Below are positions 1 through 10,436 of a DNA stretch of 64,000 nt, piece after piece. The number at the start of each line of letters is the position of its first letter. The first letter of the stretch is position 1. The notes beneath the pieces are model-generated. The model was not told where the DNA came from. It searched no databases and was given only the letters and a program-made list of their open reading frames with translations. Position numbers and translations under genes: made by a program. The stretch is from JBBQYD01 sp942493075 (GTDB lineage Bacteria > Verrucomicrobiota > Verrucomicrobiia > Limisphaerales > UBA8199): NCBI GenBank assembly GCA_942493075.1, contig OW818681.1, positions 6,448,001 to 6,512,000 on the forward strand, in the 5' to 3' direction.

Positions 1-3000
1 TGCGATGTCATCCACCGCCCATGTGCGGATGGCCTTACCGTCTCCCAGGGGCGGACTGCGCATGGCATCCACGCCGACAGGAATCAGGTAAATGTAAGGC
101 GTAGCCGAAAGGGCCAGCGGGTCCAGATACGGGACCGAAGGATCGCTGGGGGAGTCGGCGCCAGAGCCCGAAACCGCACCGCTGTTGGCAGCGGGGTCGG
201 ACATGCCGCGGTATCCTTCCAACGCGACACCTACGCCAAAGATCTTTGTGGCAAACGAGCTCGGGCTAAATGCATGGTCGCCCGCGGCGAGCGGTTGGCC
301 GAACAGGTTCAGCCCATCCAGGACCATCGTGTTGAACGTTATAACGAATCCCGGCACCGGGAGGCCATCGCTGCCGCCCAGTTGCAGGCACATCCGGCGA
401 ACGTCCGCATCGGCCATCAAGTCCTGAACACGGGCGCGTTGCAGTGCATCGTGCCACCGCTGCTGTCCATCTGTCGTTGGCAGGATGCGGAGGCATTCGG
501 TGCGCAGCGAAACGGTGGTTCCGTAGGCGTCGGGGTTGTTGAATCCGAGCCTGCCACGGAGAACATCCCAATCCGCTTTCATTTCAGCCAATGCGCTGGA
601 GAGGCCTGGGTCGCCGGAGTTGCTGCCTGCGTACTGCGGCTCGCCGTTGCGGACGATTCCCAGGGCACGAGCATTTACGATGCGGTTCACGAAGCCGCGG
701 CCCTTCTCGGTGTTGAGCAGGCCGGTTTCGTAATCATAAGCATTAGCCGCCAGGAGTGAATACTGAGCCGCGAGATCGAACAGCGTCTTATACCGTTCCA
801 ACTTCTCGTTGCGGAAGATCCGGAACGCTGCGTCGCGGGTGCGGAACCCTTGCACCACTGCGGAGGCGCGCTTTCGGAAAGTCTCGCGCTCCTGCTGGAG
901 CCGATCACCCTTGGCGACGAGCGCGCGGTAATTGCGGACAGCGTCATCGAGTTCCTGCGCTCGCTGATTCACCGTGAACAACGAGTTTTGCATGTCCCCC
1001 AGCACTTGAGCCAGTTCGTAGAGCTCCGCGTGGTTTTCAATCTCATAGTTGGCAGGATTGACAACCGTAGCCTCGTGGATTCGGGCATAGCTGTCCTGAC
1101 CGAGCTGAAAAGCGCCTACAGCGAATTCCTTGGCGAAATTGAGCCCGGATGCTGCGGCCTTTTCAGCCAGATAACCTGTCATCACGGCGCTGCGGGCCGA
1201 GGAGAGCAAGTCTCCACCCACAGCCATTCCGGCAATGGTAGATTCCGGCAGCGCTTCTAGCACCGCTTTGGTCGCCTCGCCGATGTGATCTGTAAACGCG
1301 TCTCGCGCCATCAGGATCATCTTGGAAGCAAAGAGGGCGGATTCCACTCCAGTGACGAGCTTGGCTTTCTCGACATCCCAATCGTGCTCAAGTTTGTAGA
1401 GACTCGCCCGGGAGTTGAAGAGTGCCACGCGGGTGTTCAGATCGTCGCGCAGTCCATCGGTGTCGGAAAGGGAGCGCAGCGCGGCGGCACGAGCCTGAAT
1501 CACCTGTGAAATCGCCGTCTGCAATTCTCCGGGTGAAGCCCGGCGGCCGGTCCAGGTGGCTGGTTTCTGATAGAATCCGTGGGAGTTCAGGGTGATTTGA
1601 ATGGTGCCTCCTGTTCCCAAAGGCGTGAGTTCCCGCAGGACTTCACCAGGCGTTGTAATGGTTTTGCGCAGTGAGCTTGCGAGGTTGGTGACGGAACTCG
1701 CGTCGAATGTGAGCTCAAACGTTTCCTGAGGTTCCAATGAACCGGGGAAGGTTGTCTCGGTGTTATCCACATAGTTGTAGTGGATCAGGTCCGGTCCCGC
1801 GTAGCCCTGCTTGTAAGTGTGGCCGGCGCCCGTGTCATCCGGGTAAGGTGTGCCGTAAATGCCGATCAACAGATGCTCGTAGGCGAGTTCCTGTTTGGCG
1901 ACTGCCGCCTGGAATTCGGCAAGTCCATCCTGCTCCGAGCGCATCAGTCGCGTGACATCCTTGGCGTCGTTAAACGAAGCGACGGCGTTGTTCAAAGCCA
2001 GCTTGGTGCGTCGATAAAGTTGTTCAAAATGAGTTCCGTTGTCGGTGCCCACGACGACTGCCGGATCGATATCAAAAGCGAGACTGTTCTGTGGCAGGCC
2101 GAGAGGTGAGAGACCAGATTCAGCGTTGTTCAAAGCATTCTGCAAACCTTCGGCCACAGTGGCGAGTTCATCCAACTCGCTGACTGTTGTGCGGTCGATC
2201 TTCTGAATGCCCTCGTGCGCCGGATTCGGGTCAGTATCGGGCAGAATGGCGTTGCCCACGACCCAGTTGAGATAAGCGCCTTGCCCGGTCCTCGTTGCCC
2301 AGTGGTCCATGCCCCAGTGGCGTGTGGTTGCGAGCTTGCGCTGGGTGTTGACCCGAGTTGTTTTGAAATGAGCCCAGCCAGCCTGGTGAACGGGTTGATA
2401 ATCCTTGCGCCAGGTGAGGTCGAAGACCTGCCGCCCCGTGCGGGCCACCGCAGCGGCTGCTGCCGCGAACTTTCGTTCATCCAGGTAATCGACCTGGACC
2501 GGCTGCCCCAGGACATTGACCGCTTCAGTGCGCGGCACCCAGTCGAAGCTGGGATTCATGATGAGCGAGTGGTAGCCCTTGAGCGCTGTCAGGTAATGTC
2601 CATACGCATCTCCATGCCCCTGTGGAAACATGCGAGCCGCATCAGCCGCCCCAATAGAGCCTGTGGGTGTTCCATCAGCCTTCTCCCGGATATCGTAATT
2701 GAGGGCATAGATGACCTCTCCCGAATCGATGCCGCGGGTGTAATTCCAGACCAGGCGGTTGTAAACAGGGGAGATCTCGACTCCCGGTTGCATGAAGTCA
2801 TCGCGGCCTCGCAGGAGCGTCATCTCCTCCTCCAGAAGGGAAGGAACCTGCCCCTTGAACGCAAACAGCGCGGTGGCCAGATCCCCATAGGTTGAATCCT
2901 GCGTCCCCATTCCTATCGTGGGATTCGCAGCATCCGCCCAGGCTTCATTTCCGGCCATCATGTAAAGGTCGCTCAAGTAGCCGGCTGCCAGTAACAGCGC

Positions 3001-6000
3001 ATCATTGGCCGGACCAAAATTATACCCGGATTCAATGCTGAGCATGCGCCCCCGCCTCAGCATGGTCTCATAAATCTCGATCAGGCCGAATTCGTTCATC
3101 TTCTCCAGGTTCAACGCGACATCTCCCTCCCAGCGATGTCCCGCCTGGGTGAGGATGCTTGCATCCGTGTTCACGCGGTTATTGAACAGGTCAGAAATAC
3201 GCTGGTTGAACGGGTTGATGCCGGCGAGCACGCGCTTGATCCAGCCCTCAGCCAGGGCCGGTTTGGTCCAGTCGGACCACTGGTTATAGAACGGATGAGT
3301 AGGGTCCTTCGGCCGGTAACGCATCACGACATAATTGTCCGAGAGGGCCTGTACGCCCGCCCCGCCGAGCACGTAAAGGGGAAGGCCGAGGCCCTTTGCC
3401 AGCGTGAGGTAGGTGGTCATTTCAGCGTTGCCGAGCGGCGGAGCGCCATCCACCGGGGGAGCGATTTTCCAATCATACTCGTACTCGGTGAAACGGCCTC
3501 CGAGATCGGCGGTGTGCTGCAGCGTGACTTGCTCGCTGAGTGGATTTGCGGCAGAGATGACTTTCGTTTCCCCGCTGTAAAGACTGCCGCCCACGCGGAA
3601 GATGTGCATTGCCACGGGCGTGCCTGGTTGCGTGAAAGCGGTGCTGCTATTCTCAAGAAGCGTTACATAGCCGCTGCCTGGCCCCACGGAGCTGAGTGCA
3701 TAGGAATCAACTGCGGTGTTGTCGTTTGTGAGCATCGTCACGTCCTGCACTCCCACCTGCGTGGTGAAGTCGGGACGTGGGATGTAGCTGCCGGGCCGTG
3801 CGGGGTTCTCATAGAACGTCTCTACACTGGTCAATAGGCCATCCACGAGCTGGGACCATTTGGCGTAATCGGAATCACTTTGCGGACAGAGCGCTTTAAC
3901 AGCCGCGAGTTCGGCGCCGCGCAAAACATTCAAAAGCACGTAGCTCTCGCCGAAGATTTCGTCCTTGGCCACGCCGCGGAATACCAGGGCGCCATTTGTG
4001 CCGCGGTTAGGATCGTAATCCAACCGTTCGGCAAGGTGCGGCGCCAGACGCGGGAAATAGGACTTCCCCTGATAGTTCTCCGCAACGATACCTCCCGGCA
4101 ACCCTTTCAGGCCAAACGCGCCGAGGTCGGCAATCTTTTCCCGCGTGGGATCATGCAGGACTGCGCTGATGCTCGTGTGATTCGTGTCTTTCGCGATCGA
4201 TTGTTGATACAGCAGGTGGGCGCTTGCCATATCGCGCACACCGGGCATACCGAGCCGCGCTTTCGTGATCGTGGCGCCGAACGGGAGAGTGGGTAAAGGC
4301 TTCGAGGAATCGCTCGGATCTGTTGCCGGCCAGACCGGGCGGTAAACAATATCCAGAGCCGGACTTTGAGGGGAGGAAGGATCTCCGGCAAACGTTTTGC
4401 CATCCGTATTCAGGGGGCGCAAGTAGGGCACGATCGAGCCTTCAGCGGGAGGCTGGGCCAGACCCGGCCACGCAAAGCCAGGCTGCGTTTTATAATAGAA
4501 CCGCATCGTGAAGCTGTTCGAAGGCACGGGCGATGCCGCGAGATAGGGAGGTCTGCCCGCGTGAGTCACCACTGATCCTGTGTAGCGGTTCGAGGATGTG
4601 ATCTGGCAGAAACCCTGTGCCAAAACTGCGCCACTGCCGATTACCTCGATGGTGAGACTGTTGGTCCAGATGCTGGCATCGCGAGTATCCTCGACTACCA
4701 GGGGAATAATAACAGTGCCCACATCCGTTGCGGCTGGGGTGCCTTCCAAGCCGAGCCCGGAAAGTCTTAGCCAACCGGGCAAAGCCTGAGGGCTTGAGAC
4801 TTGCAGCAGCGCGTCCTCGCGCGAGGCATGCAATTGATAATGGAACGGTTGGCCTGCGACTGCTTTCCCGGCGACCGGAGGTAGAAACGTGCTGGTCAGC
4901 CTGTCGTAAGTGCCTGCCTGCAGCGCGGGCGCTCCCTGGTGCAATCCACGATACACCCACAGGTCCTGGTTGCGATCACGGTAGGTAAAGCGCCAGTAAT
5001 GTCCAAGCGATCCGTTGGTCATCGTGTCGATCCACCCAACGGGCAGGTCTCCACCAGGATATTGCGGCTCGTAATTAAAATTGTGTGCGCTATCGCCCTG
5101 GCCGAGCACCGGTTTCCCCAGCAATGGCAGTGGCATCGGAGGCTGGAACATACGTCCGGCTTGAGAGATATAGTCAAATACGATGCCTGCTTCAGGTTTC
5201 TCCCTCAGCACTTGGAACACAGCCATGGCGGGCCGTCCGTCCTGAGCCAGATAGTCGACCAACACGTAAGGATGTGAGGAGTAACCGACGGCGTTCGTGA
5301 GATTCAGGTCGTCGCGTGTGGCGAAGGCCATTCCTCCTGCCATCAGAGCGTGTTCCTCGTTTGGATTATAGCCTGGGAGCGCGGGGTTGTTCTGGAAATA
5401 AATGGTTCCCTGGGTTTCGAAAGTATCCAGCGCGCCACTGCCCTTATTGCTGGCGAGGACGATTTCCCGTGCCGACGACGGCCAGCGAATGGAATAGATT
5501 CCCATGGCAGCCGGCCAATGGACGGGGGTGAAACCGAGGGCCTGGTTTCCAGCGTTAGGCCCGGCATTGGGAGCGTTGGCTCGGAACCACCAAACCTGGA
5601 GGCTGTTGCTCCCGGGAATTGCGTTCACCGGGATGATGGCTCCCTTATTGGCTGCGGCGAAACCCGCCTGGAAGGGATCGACGTAAGCGTTCACGTCATA
5701 AGCGGTGCCACCTTGCAGGTTCACATAGCCTGCCATGTAGCTGGAACTACTGGAGCCAAGTTCCCCGGATGGAGCCGTGATCCGCTCACCGACAGGCACC
5801 GTTTCACGCACAACACGTGGTGCCACGAGTTGACCTGAAGCATCCGCAGGCCAGTGGAGACTGTGCGAGTTGGTATCCCACGCAGCCAGGTTAGTTGCTA
5901 CACAATGCTCGAATCCGTTCGAAGCCAGGCTCGTGTCCAACCAGGAGAATACGCGCTCGAAGGCCACCTCGCCTTCTCCAGCATGGAAGCGGAGGAGACT

Positions 6001-7524
6001 ACGATGAGCGGGTTGCGCGGCATCAAGCCAGGTATAGAACCGGAAATCATGTGTCAATTGAGCTCGCGGACGGTCCAGCGCGTCCTGATAGTCGATAACC
6101 GGAGCATTTTGCGAATCGAGAGGCACAGCGGTGGCCCTGGCCTCCAGGTCCGTGGCGGCGACGGGGCGGACGTAATGGCTGTAGCGCGAGATGTCCGATG
6201 GCCAGGAGAACTGGTATCGGCCGAACAGGGCGGGCCATTTCAACCCCGCTACACCTTGCTCCATCCAGTGAACCTGGAAATCGTTGAGATTTCTCGTTTC
6301 ACGGGTGGCAAATAATCGAACGCGATCACTGCCTGGGGCATGAAGTTGATAGACGAACGCATCACCGGAGATCTGGAGCACCGGTTCGGCAAAGAGTTTA
6401 CCCAGCACCCCCGGAGACGGCGGGGTTACCTGTTCGCCCAGATCGATAGGAACATCCTGGGGAACCGGCCGTTTTATAACATCAACCACTTCGAACCCGA
6501 GGTGCGTATAGGTTCCGTCGGGCCGCTCATCTCCGAGCAACTCGACAAAGACGCGCCCCTCGCGGTTGTAGGCCAGCAGGTTTCCGCGATCGAACCAGAG
6601 AGTGCGAAGCTCAGGAAGCACCTGGTTGGTTGTGCCCCCTGGAACGGTGTGTGCCGGTCCAGTATATGGCTCGGGGACGGTCTGGGGAAAATCGCGGTTG
6701 TAAACGACTTTAACAGTGCGAACCACGGCAGAAGGCACGGCAACCGGCTTGCCTAGATCGCTGAACTCCTGCTCCGTCCAGTACATCTTGCGAGAAGGTT
6801 TGCATGCCGCTGCAGAGACGATGTAGAGCTCTGTGTAGAGGAGGCGGATGGTTGAGCCGTTGGTCTCAAAGCTTGGGCCCCCTGGATTCGAATAGGAGGG
6901 CAGCGTTGCCGCAGTATAAGCCTGGGCCTTGCGCCAGGTAATAAGCATCGGTCCGGGCTGAATGGCAAAAGTTTGCCGGGCATGCGGGCTCCAATAGTAG
7001 CCAGAGTTCAGGTGGCTATTGGTCGAGTAAGGCTCCGCCAGCCAGTAAGATTCCGGGGGCATGGCGGTCTGCAGCCGTCCAGACTCATCGGTCTGAGGCA
7101 CAGAAACGAGGCTGCCGAAGGAGAAGGATGTCTGACGGGAAAAGTAGGGAGCACCTGCATGGGATTGGCGCATGACCAATGCAATGGTTCCATTGGTCTT
7201 TATCAGGGGAAGGCGCATGGCCTCAGCTACTGCCCCGGAAAAGGGAGTCGTCCCGGTGCGAAGTAAGGAGGAATTGCTGACGGCCAGCCAACCGGCATGA
7301 GGGAGGCCCGGAACGGCGCCGAAAGAAGCCACCCCACGGAACTGACCCAGGGTAGGGGGCATGGGGACCCCGAATTCGTTGGTTGTCACTAGAGGCGGAC
7401 CCGCCAGTGATTGCCAATTGAAAGGGGTGGCATCCAACCGCTGTTCAAGCGGGAGGTCCGCCGCCAGGGCACGCGTGCCAAGCGCGAGGCAGGCGGATAG
7501 AACGGCTTTTAGTAAGGTTCGCAT
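1..7524 (-). CDS. Giant secreted protein with Tc-toxin A-like C-terminal region (partial, 3' end missing)
   Basis: An uninterrupted reading frame runs from an ATG at 7524 to the left edge, at least 2508 residues with the stop outside the window. The N-terminus (MRTLLKAVLSACLALGTRAL) is a signal peptide. A putative Ig-like stretch lies near residues 880-965. Residues about 2190-2245 are a predicted coiled coil rich in K, E and R. They are followed by a segment with motifs KLERYKTLFDLAAQY and NAYDYETGLL, then GVGVALEGY and YLIPVGVDAMRSP. The order, coiled coil followed by this helical/beta module, resembles the C-terminal TcB-binding part of Tc-toxin A subunits, but this is from memory of the family and unaligned. 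No catalytic motif is recognised. It follows the tail-collar gene by 33 bp on the same strand, so it is probably the last or a later gene of an operon starting at 10436. It could equally be a conserved verrucomicrobial surface protein of unknown role. Confidence 0.8.
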   Translation of the reverse strand, partial: MRTLLKAVLSACLALGTRALAADLPLEQRLDATPFNWQSLAGPPLVTTNEFGVPMPPTLGQFRGVASFGAVPGLPHAGWLAVSNSSLLRTGTTPFSGAVAEAMRLPLIKTNGTIALVMRQSHAGAPYFSRQTSFSFGSLVSVPQTDESGRLQTAMPPESYWLAEPYSTNSHLNSGYYWSPHARQTFAIQPGPMLITWRKAQAYTAATLPSYSNPGGPSFETNGSTIRLLYTELYIVSAAACKPSRKMYWTEQEFSDLGKPVAVPSAVVRTVKVVYNRDFPQTVPEPYTGPAHTVPGGTTNQVLPELRTLWFDRGNLLAYNREGRVFVELLGDERPDGTYTHLGFEVVDVIKRPVPQDVPIDLGEQVTPPSPGVLGKLFAEPVLQISGDAFVYQLHAPGSDRVRLFATRETRNLNDFQVHWMEQGVAGLKWPALFGRYQFSWPSDISRYSHYVRPVAATDLEARATAVPLDSQNAPVIDYQDALDRPRAQLTHDFRFYTWLDAAQPAHRSLLRFHAGEGEVAFERVFSWLDTSLASNGFEHCVATNLAAWDTNSHSLHWPADASGQLVAPRVVRETVPVGERITAPSGELGSSSSSYMAGYVNLQGGTAYDVNAYVDPFQAGFAAANKGAIIPVNAIPGSNSLQVWWFRANAPNAGPNAGNQALGFTPVHWPAAMGIYSIRWPSSAREIVLASNKGSGALDTFETQGTIYFQNNPALPGYNPNEEHALMAGGMAFATRDDLNLTNAVGYSSHPYVLVDYLAQDGRPAMAVFQVLREKPEAGIVFDYISQAGRMFQPPMPLPLLGKPVLGQGDSAHNFNYEPQYPGGDLPVGWIDTMTNGSLGHYWRFTYRDRNQDLWVYRGLHQGAPALQAGTYDRLTSTFLPPVAGKAVAGQPFHYQLHASREDALLQVSSPQALPGWLRLSGLGLEGTPAATDVGTVIIPLVVEDTRDASIWTNSLTIEVIGSGAVLAQGFCQITSSNRYTGSVVTHAGRPPYLAASPVPSNSFTMRFYYKTQPGFAWPGLAQPPAEGSIVPYLRPLNTDGKTFAGDPSSPQSPALDIVYRPVWPATDPSDSSKPLPTLPFGATITKARLGMPGVRDMASAHLLYQQSIAKDTNHTSISAVLHDPTREKIADLGAFGLKGLPGGIVAENYQGKSYFPRLAPHLAERLDYDPNRGTNGALVFRGVAKDEIFGESYVLLNVLRGAELAAVKALCPQSDSDYAKWSQLVDGLLTSVETFYENPARPGSYIPRPDFTTQVGVQDVTMLTNDNTAVDSYALSSVGPGSGYVTLLENSSTAFTQPGTPVAMHIFRVGGSLYSGETKVISAANPLSEQVTLQHTADLGGRFTEYEYDWKIAPPVDGAPPLGNAEMTTYLTLAKGLGLPLYVLGGAGVQALSDNYVVMRYRPKDPTHPFYNQWSDWTKPALAEGWIKRVLAGINPFNQRISDLFNNRVNTDASILTQAGHRWEGDVALNLEKMNEFGLIEIYETMLRRGRMLSIESGYNFGPANDALLLAAGYLSDLYMMAGNEAWADAANPTIGMGTQDSTYGDLATALFAFKGQVPSLLEEEMTLLRGRDDFMQPGVEISPVYNRLVWNYTRGIDSGEVIYALNYDIREKADGTPTGSIGAADAARMFPQGHGDAYGHYLTALKGYHSLIMNPSFDWVPRTEAVNVLGQPVQVDYLDERKFAAAAAAVARTGRQVFDLTWRKDYQPVHQAGWAHFKTTRVNTQRKLATTRHWGMDHWATRTGQGAYLNWVVGNAILPDTDPNPAHEGIQKIDRTTVSELDELATVAEGLQNALNNAESGLSPLGLPQNSLAFDIDPAVVVGTDNGTHFEQLYRRTKLALNNAVASFNDAKDVTRLMRSEQDGLAEFQAAVAKQELAYEHLLIGIYGTPYPDDTGAGHTYKQGYAGPDLIHYNYVDNTETTFPGSLEPQETFELTFDASSVTNLASSLRKTITTPGEVLRELTPLGTGGTIQITLNSHGFYQKPATWTGRRASPGELQTAISQVIQARAAALRSLSDTDGLRDDLNTRVALFNSRASLYKLEHDWDVEKAKLVTGVESALFASKMILMARDAFTDHIGEATKAVLEALPESTIAGMAVGGDLLSSARSAVMTGYLAEKAAASGLNFAKEFAVGAFQLGQDSYARIHEATVVNPANYEIENHAELYELAQVLGDMQNSLFTVNQRAQELDDAVRNYRALVAKGDRLQQERETFRKRASAVVQGFRTRDAAFRIFRNEKLERYKTLFDLAAQYSLLAANAYDYETGLLNTEKGRGFVNRIVNARALGIVRNGEPQYAGSNSGDPGLSSALAEMKADWDVLRGRLGFNNPDAYGTTVSLRTECLRILPTTDGQQRWHDALQRARVQDLMADADVRRMCLQLGGSDGLPVPGFVITFNTMVLDGLNLFGQPLAAGDHAFSPSSFATKIFGVGVALEGYRGMSDPAANSGAVSGSGADSPSDPSVPYLDPLALSATPYIYLIPVGVDAMRSPPLGDGKAIRTWAVDDIA

Positions 7525-7557
7525 ACGCTGGATGTTTCTCCAGGTTATTGGCGCCAA

Positions 7558-8595
7558 TTATTGAACACGCATGATGTACGCCAGTGCGTAGAAGGGCGGC
7601 ATGTTGTTGTGGGCTGCACCGGAGCCGGCGGTGTTCGACCACCAGGTGCGCCAGCCATTGTTCCGGCCCTCTCCCGGGGCGGCAGTTGCTTCAGCAGACC
7701 CATTCCAGGAGGAACTGTATCCGACGGTATTGACTGAGATACTATGGGAGTGCGTCGGCATTTCCGCCGCGCTCAATGCATGATTTTCCTCGCCTCCACG
7801 GTCTCCTACCGCGCGTGGAGCCAGGTTCACCCCTGCACCAGCGCCCAGGACAAAGCGGCCACTCAGGTTAGGCGTGCCGTTGAAGCCATCGCAAATGGCC
7901 CAGCCAGCAGGCACATTGGTAACAGACCCCGACCACATAATGATGCCACCTACCGGAATAATGCCGTTGCCCGCGAAAGCCGTTGCCGTCACCGTGCCTG
8001 AAACATCCAGCGCGCTGGAGGGGTTGGGCTTGTTGATGCCCACCGAGGTGCCAGTGACATTAACCACGTTTCGATTTGTGTCGTTTGCCAGGCTATACGC
8101 CGAGACAGCGTTGCGGGCCAAGAAGGTATAAGGAGAGGTGAGGAAACGCAGGCGTGGCAGAATGGTGGCGTCGGTGTTGCCGGCTCCAATGTGCTTCACG
8201 GTAAGCTCGATGTATCGTTCCGAAGCGTTGGGTCCCTGGAAGATGCCGGACAACGCACCATGGCTCACGCCCGATATCGCAACGCCCTCGCCCAGTAGCA
8301 CGTTAAAATAGCCTTTGTCGATCGTTACGGTTTGTTGCTCCGCCCACAGCAGCTTTGCCGGATCGGTGGAGCTCTGATCGCTCCATAGCCTGAAGATCAC
8401 ATCGTAATTCTTTGGCGCTGCCAGGCCGAGCGCGTTGCCATTGGCATCAGCCACATGACCCTGGTAAGTGAGGCGCTCGGGCGGGTTGCTGTCGGCAAAA
8501 CCCGGAAGGGCAATCAGGCTCGCGAGCAGTAGGGTCCAACAGGTGAGGGCGGCTTTTGATGCGTTCATAAAATGACAGTTGTGATTCAGGTTCAT
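7558..8595 (-). CDS. Secreted protein with C-terminal phage tail-collar domain
   Basis: 345 residues. After a signal peptide (ALTCWTLLLASLIALPGFA) come a YQGHVADANGNALG motif and a section (about 40-160) typical of the N-terminal part of secreted tail-fibre-like adhesins, ending with the phrase LRFLTSPYTFLARNA. The last 130 residues carry tail-collar hallmarks: GGIIMWSGSVTNVPAGW, AICDGFNGTPNLSGRFVLG, EMPTHSHS and the terminal ALAYIMRV. This domain is known from phage tails and from microcystin-dependent-protein-like secreted proteins. No other phage gene is nearby. The ATG at 8595 overlaps the TGA of the 614-aa gene, implying translational coupling; an internal ATG at 8568 would give a tidier signal peptide and is an alternative start. 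Confidence 0.85.
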   Translation of the reverse strand: MNLNHNCHFMNASKAALTCWTLLLASLIALPGFADSNPPERLTYQGHVADANGNALGLAAPKNYDVIFRLWSDQSSTDPAKLLWAEQQTVTIDKGYFNVLLGEGVAISGVSHGALSGIFQGPNASERYIELTVKHIGAGNTDATILPRLRFLTSPYTFLARNAVSAYSLANDTNRNVVNVTGTSVGINKPNPSSALDVSGTVTATAFAGNGIIPVGGIIMWSGSVTNVPAGWAICDGFNGTPNLSGRFVLGAGAGVNLAPRAVGDRGGEENHALSAAEMPTHSHSISVNTVGYSSSWNGSAEATAAPGEGRNNGWRTWWSNTAGSGAAHNNMPPFYALAYIMRVQ

Positions 8596-10436
8596 GGAAT
8601 TCGGGTGAGGGTTGGAACGGCCAGCAGACGGTTCAGAACAAACGCGCCGCGCACTTCGAAACGGCGGGTGTCAGGGCCACTGCCACTGCGGTTCAGCCCT
8701 AACACGGTAATGACTTCGGTGTAATCGCCTTGAAGGATTCGGCCTGCCTCTGTGAGGCTGGCGAAGTCCGTTCCAGTCGGCCCTGGAACAAGGGTGATCT
8801 CCCGGCGCACGGAATAGGACTCGGCCCCTTGTGGCAGGGTTGTTTGGAAAGAGGCATCGCGGTTATCGTGGTCGGGATGGTACGTGTGCAGGAAAGGATT
8901 TGATCCCTGATCGTTGTAATCCAGGGTTACAGTGGCTGTGATGCTGGCGGGGGTGTTGAAATTGCCGTTGAACGCCCAGCCGGGATTGCTTTCGCTCCAA
9001 GGCAGATGCGCGGTGCTCAGGCGGCGCGCGCGATCCAGGAAACGCCCGTCGAGGGCTGCTTCGCTCGTTGCCACGATGGTGTTGGTAGCAGCATCGAGCC
9101 CGCAGTACACCCGCTGAAGTAACAGTGCGCTGCCTGTGCCCTCGGGATTGTGCACCAGCAGTTGCAGCGGGAACACTCGCGACACCCGGCCTAGACCCGT
9201 GTTCGTTTGAGTGACGATGTAGGTCCCATTGGACGACAGCACGGGCTGCCCGGCTGCATCTCTGGCATACGTTTTTAAATAGGAGCCCACCTCGGAAACC
9301 ACCGCGCGCCCCACCCACAACCCTGCCTCGGACGCCTTGGTGGCAGTGACGGGCACCTCAACCTGGGAATGCCCCAGAGAATCGGTGAGGCGCAGGATTC
9401 CTGCGAAAACACCGCCGTGCTCACCCGTCATTTGGGATCGATTCAGCCCGATGGCTATTTCGACCTCCGATCCCTGTTGGCTCTGGGGAGCCAGAGTCCA
9501 TGAGTGGTATGCAGCCCCGCCGAGCGGAATGGTTGCGTAGGTAAAATCGTTCGTGCGCAGGGCACCGCGCAGCACCAGGGCTGGAGTTCCCTGAATAGCC
9601 GGTTGCCCGGCAGGAGCGGTCTCAGAGGGGACAAGCTGTACAGTCACGGTCAAAGACGCGGAGGTGAGGTTGCGCAAGCGCACGCTTTGCACGCTGCTGT
9701 TTTCACCGAAACTCACACCCTGTGCGCTACACACAACTTCAAACGGCCCAAAGTAGTTGTTGAACAGCGTTCCAGACCGCATCCAGAAGGCTTGTCCGCG
9801 CCGCACTGGAGTGGTGCGGAGAGTCAAAACCTCGGAGGGATTATCTGAATCGAGATCACCTCCACGGTAAAAATAGATCTCACCTTCCGCTCGCAAAGAT
9901 GGGTTGGGCGCCAGGAACTGCTCAAACGAAGGCGGGTTGGAGACAGGAGTGGGGAAACCCAGGAGATTGAGACCCGTGCTGGTCCACTGGTAAATGGGAG
10001 CGAGCGCTTTGCCACGGATTTCCCAAGTGTAAGTGGGGAGATCATTGGGCACACGCACCAGGTATGCGGCGTTGCCGGCCAGACGTTGCAGCGTTGAAGA
10101 ATCGGGAGATGAACGGGTCCAACTCAGCCATTGGCTTCCGCTATCGGCTGGGGACTGTGGATCCTGGATGAACTGTTGCGTGGAGGGCGCGGGGCGCCAT
10201 TGCCAGATCTCCTGAATGGGGCTTGCCGGGTTTTGACCCAGCACACCTGGAATATCGGTGTACGAGGGGTCCACATGCAGATAAACTGCATTCCAGCCGT
10301 TGGTGAGAGTAATCCTCTGGGTGATCCACTGGGCGTGGCTTGAAACGATGCCGGATAGAAGCGAGCCTGTCAGAAATAGCCGAAACCACAGCCGGGCCAA
10401 AGCGTGCGGCTTACAGTACGAGCAAAGTCTTTTCAT
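8592..10436 (-). CDS. Secreted protein of unknown function, first gene of the tail-collar/Tc-like locus
   Basis: 614 residues with an N-terminal hydrophobic export signal (FRLFLTGSLLSGIVSSHAQ). The mature protein begins with WITQRITLTNGWNAVYLHV, a phrase I associate with uncharacterised secreted verrucomicrobial proteins. No enzymatic or binding motif is recognised. Residues about 230-370 look like beta-sandwich sequence, and another such region lies near the end. It starts at an ATG (10436) with no clear Shine-Dalgarno sequence and ends in a 4-bp ATGA overlap with the tail-collar gene, so the two are almost certainly co-transcribed. Its constant pairing with the collar protein and the giant protein in this locus suggests that all three act together outside the cell, but that is inference. 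Confidence 0.8.
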   Translation of the reverse strand: MKRLCSYCKPHALARLWFRLFLTGSLLSGIVSSHAQWITQRITLTNGWNAVYLHVDPSYTDIPGVLGQNPASPIQEIWQWRPAPSTQQFIQDPQSPADSGSQWLSWTRSSPDSSTLQRLAGNAAYLVRVPNDLPTYTWEIRGKALAPIYQWTSTGLNLLGFPTPVSNPPSFEQFLAPNPSLRAEGEIYFYRGGDLDSDNPSEVLTLRTTPVRRGQAFWMRSGTLFNNYFGPFEVVCSAQGVSFGENSSVQSVRLRNLTSASLTVTVQLVPSETAPAGQPAIQGTPALVLRGALRTNDFTYATIPLGGAAYHSWTLAPQSQQGSEVEIAIGLNRSQMTGEHGGVFAGILRLTDSLGHSQVEVPVTATKASEAGLWVGRAVVSEVGSYLKTYARDAAGQPVLSSNGTYIVTQTNTGLGRVSRVFPLQLLVHNPEGTGSALLLQRVYCGLDAATNTIVATSEAALDGRFLDRARRLSTAHLPWSESNPGWAFNGNFNTPASITATVTLDYNDQGSNPFLHTYHPDHDNRDASFQTTLPQGAESYSVRREITLVPGPTGTDFASLTEAGRILQGDYTEVITVLGLNRSGSGPDTRRFEVRGAFVLNRLLAVPTLTRIP

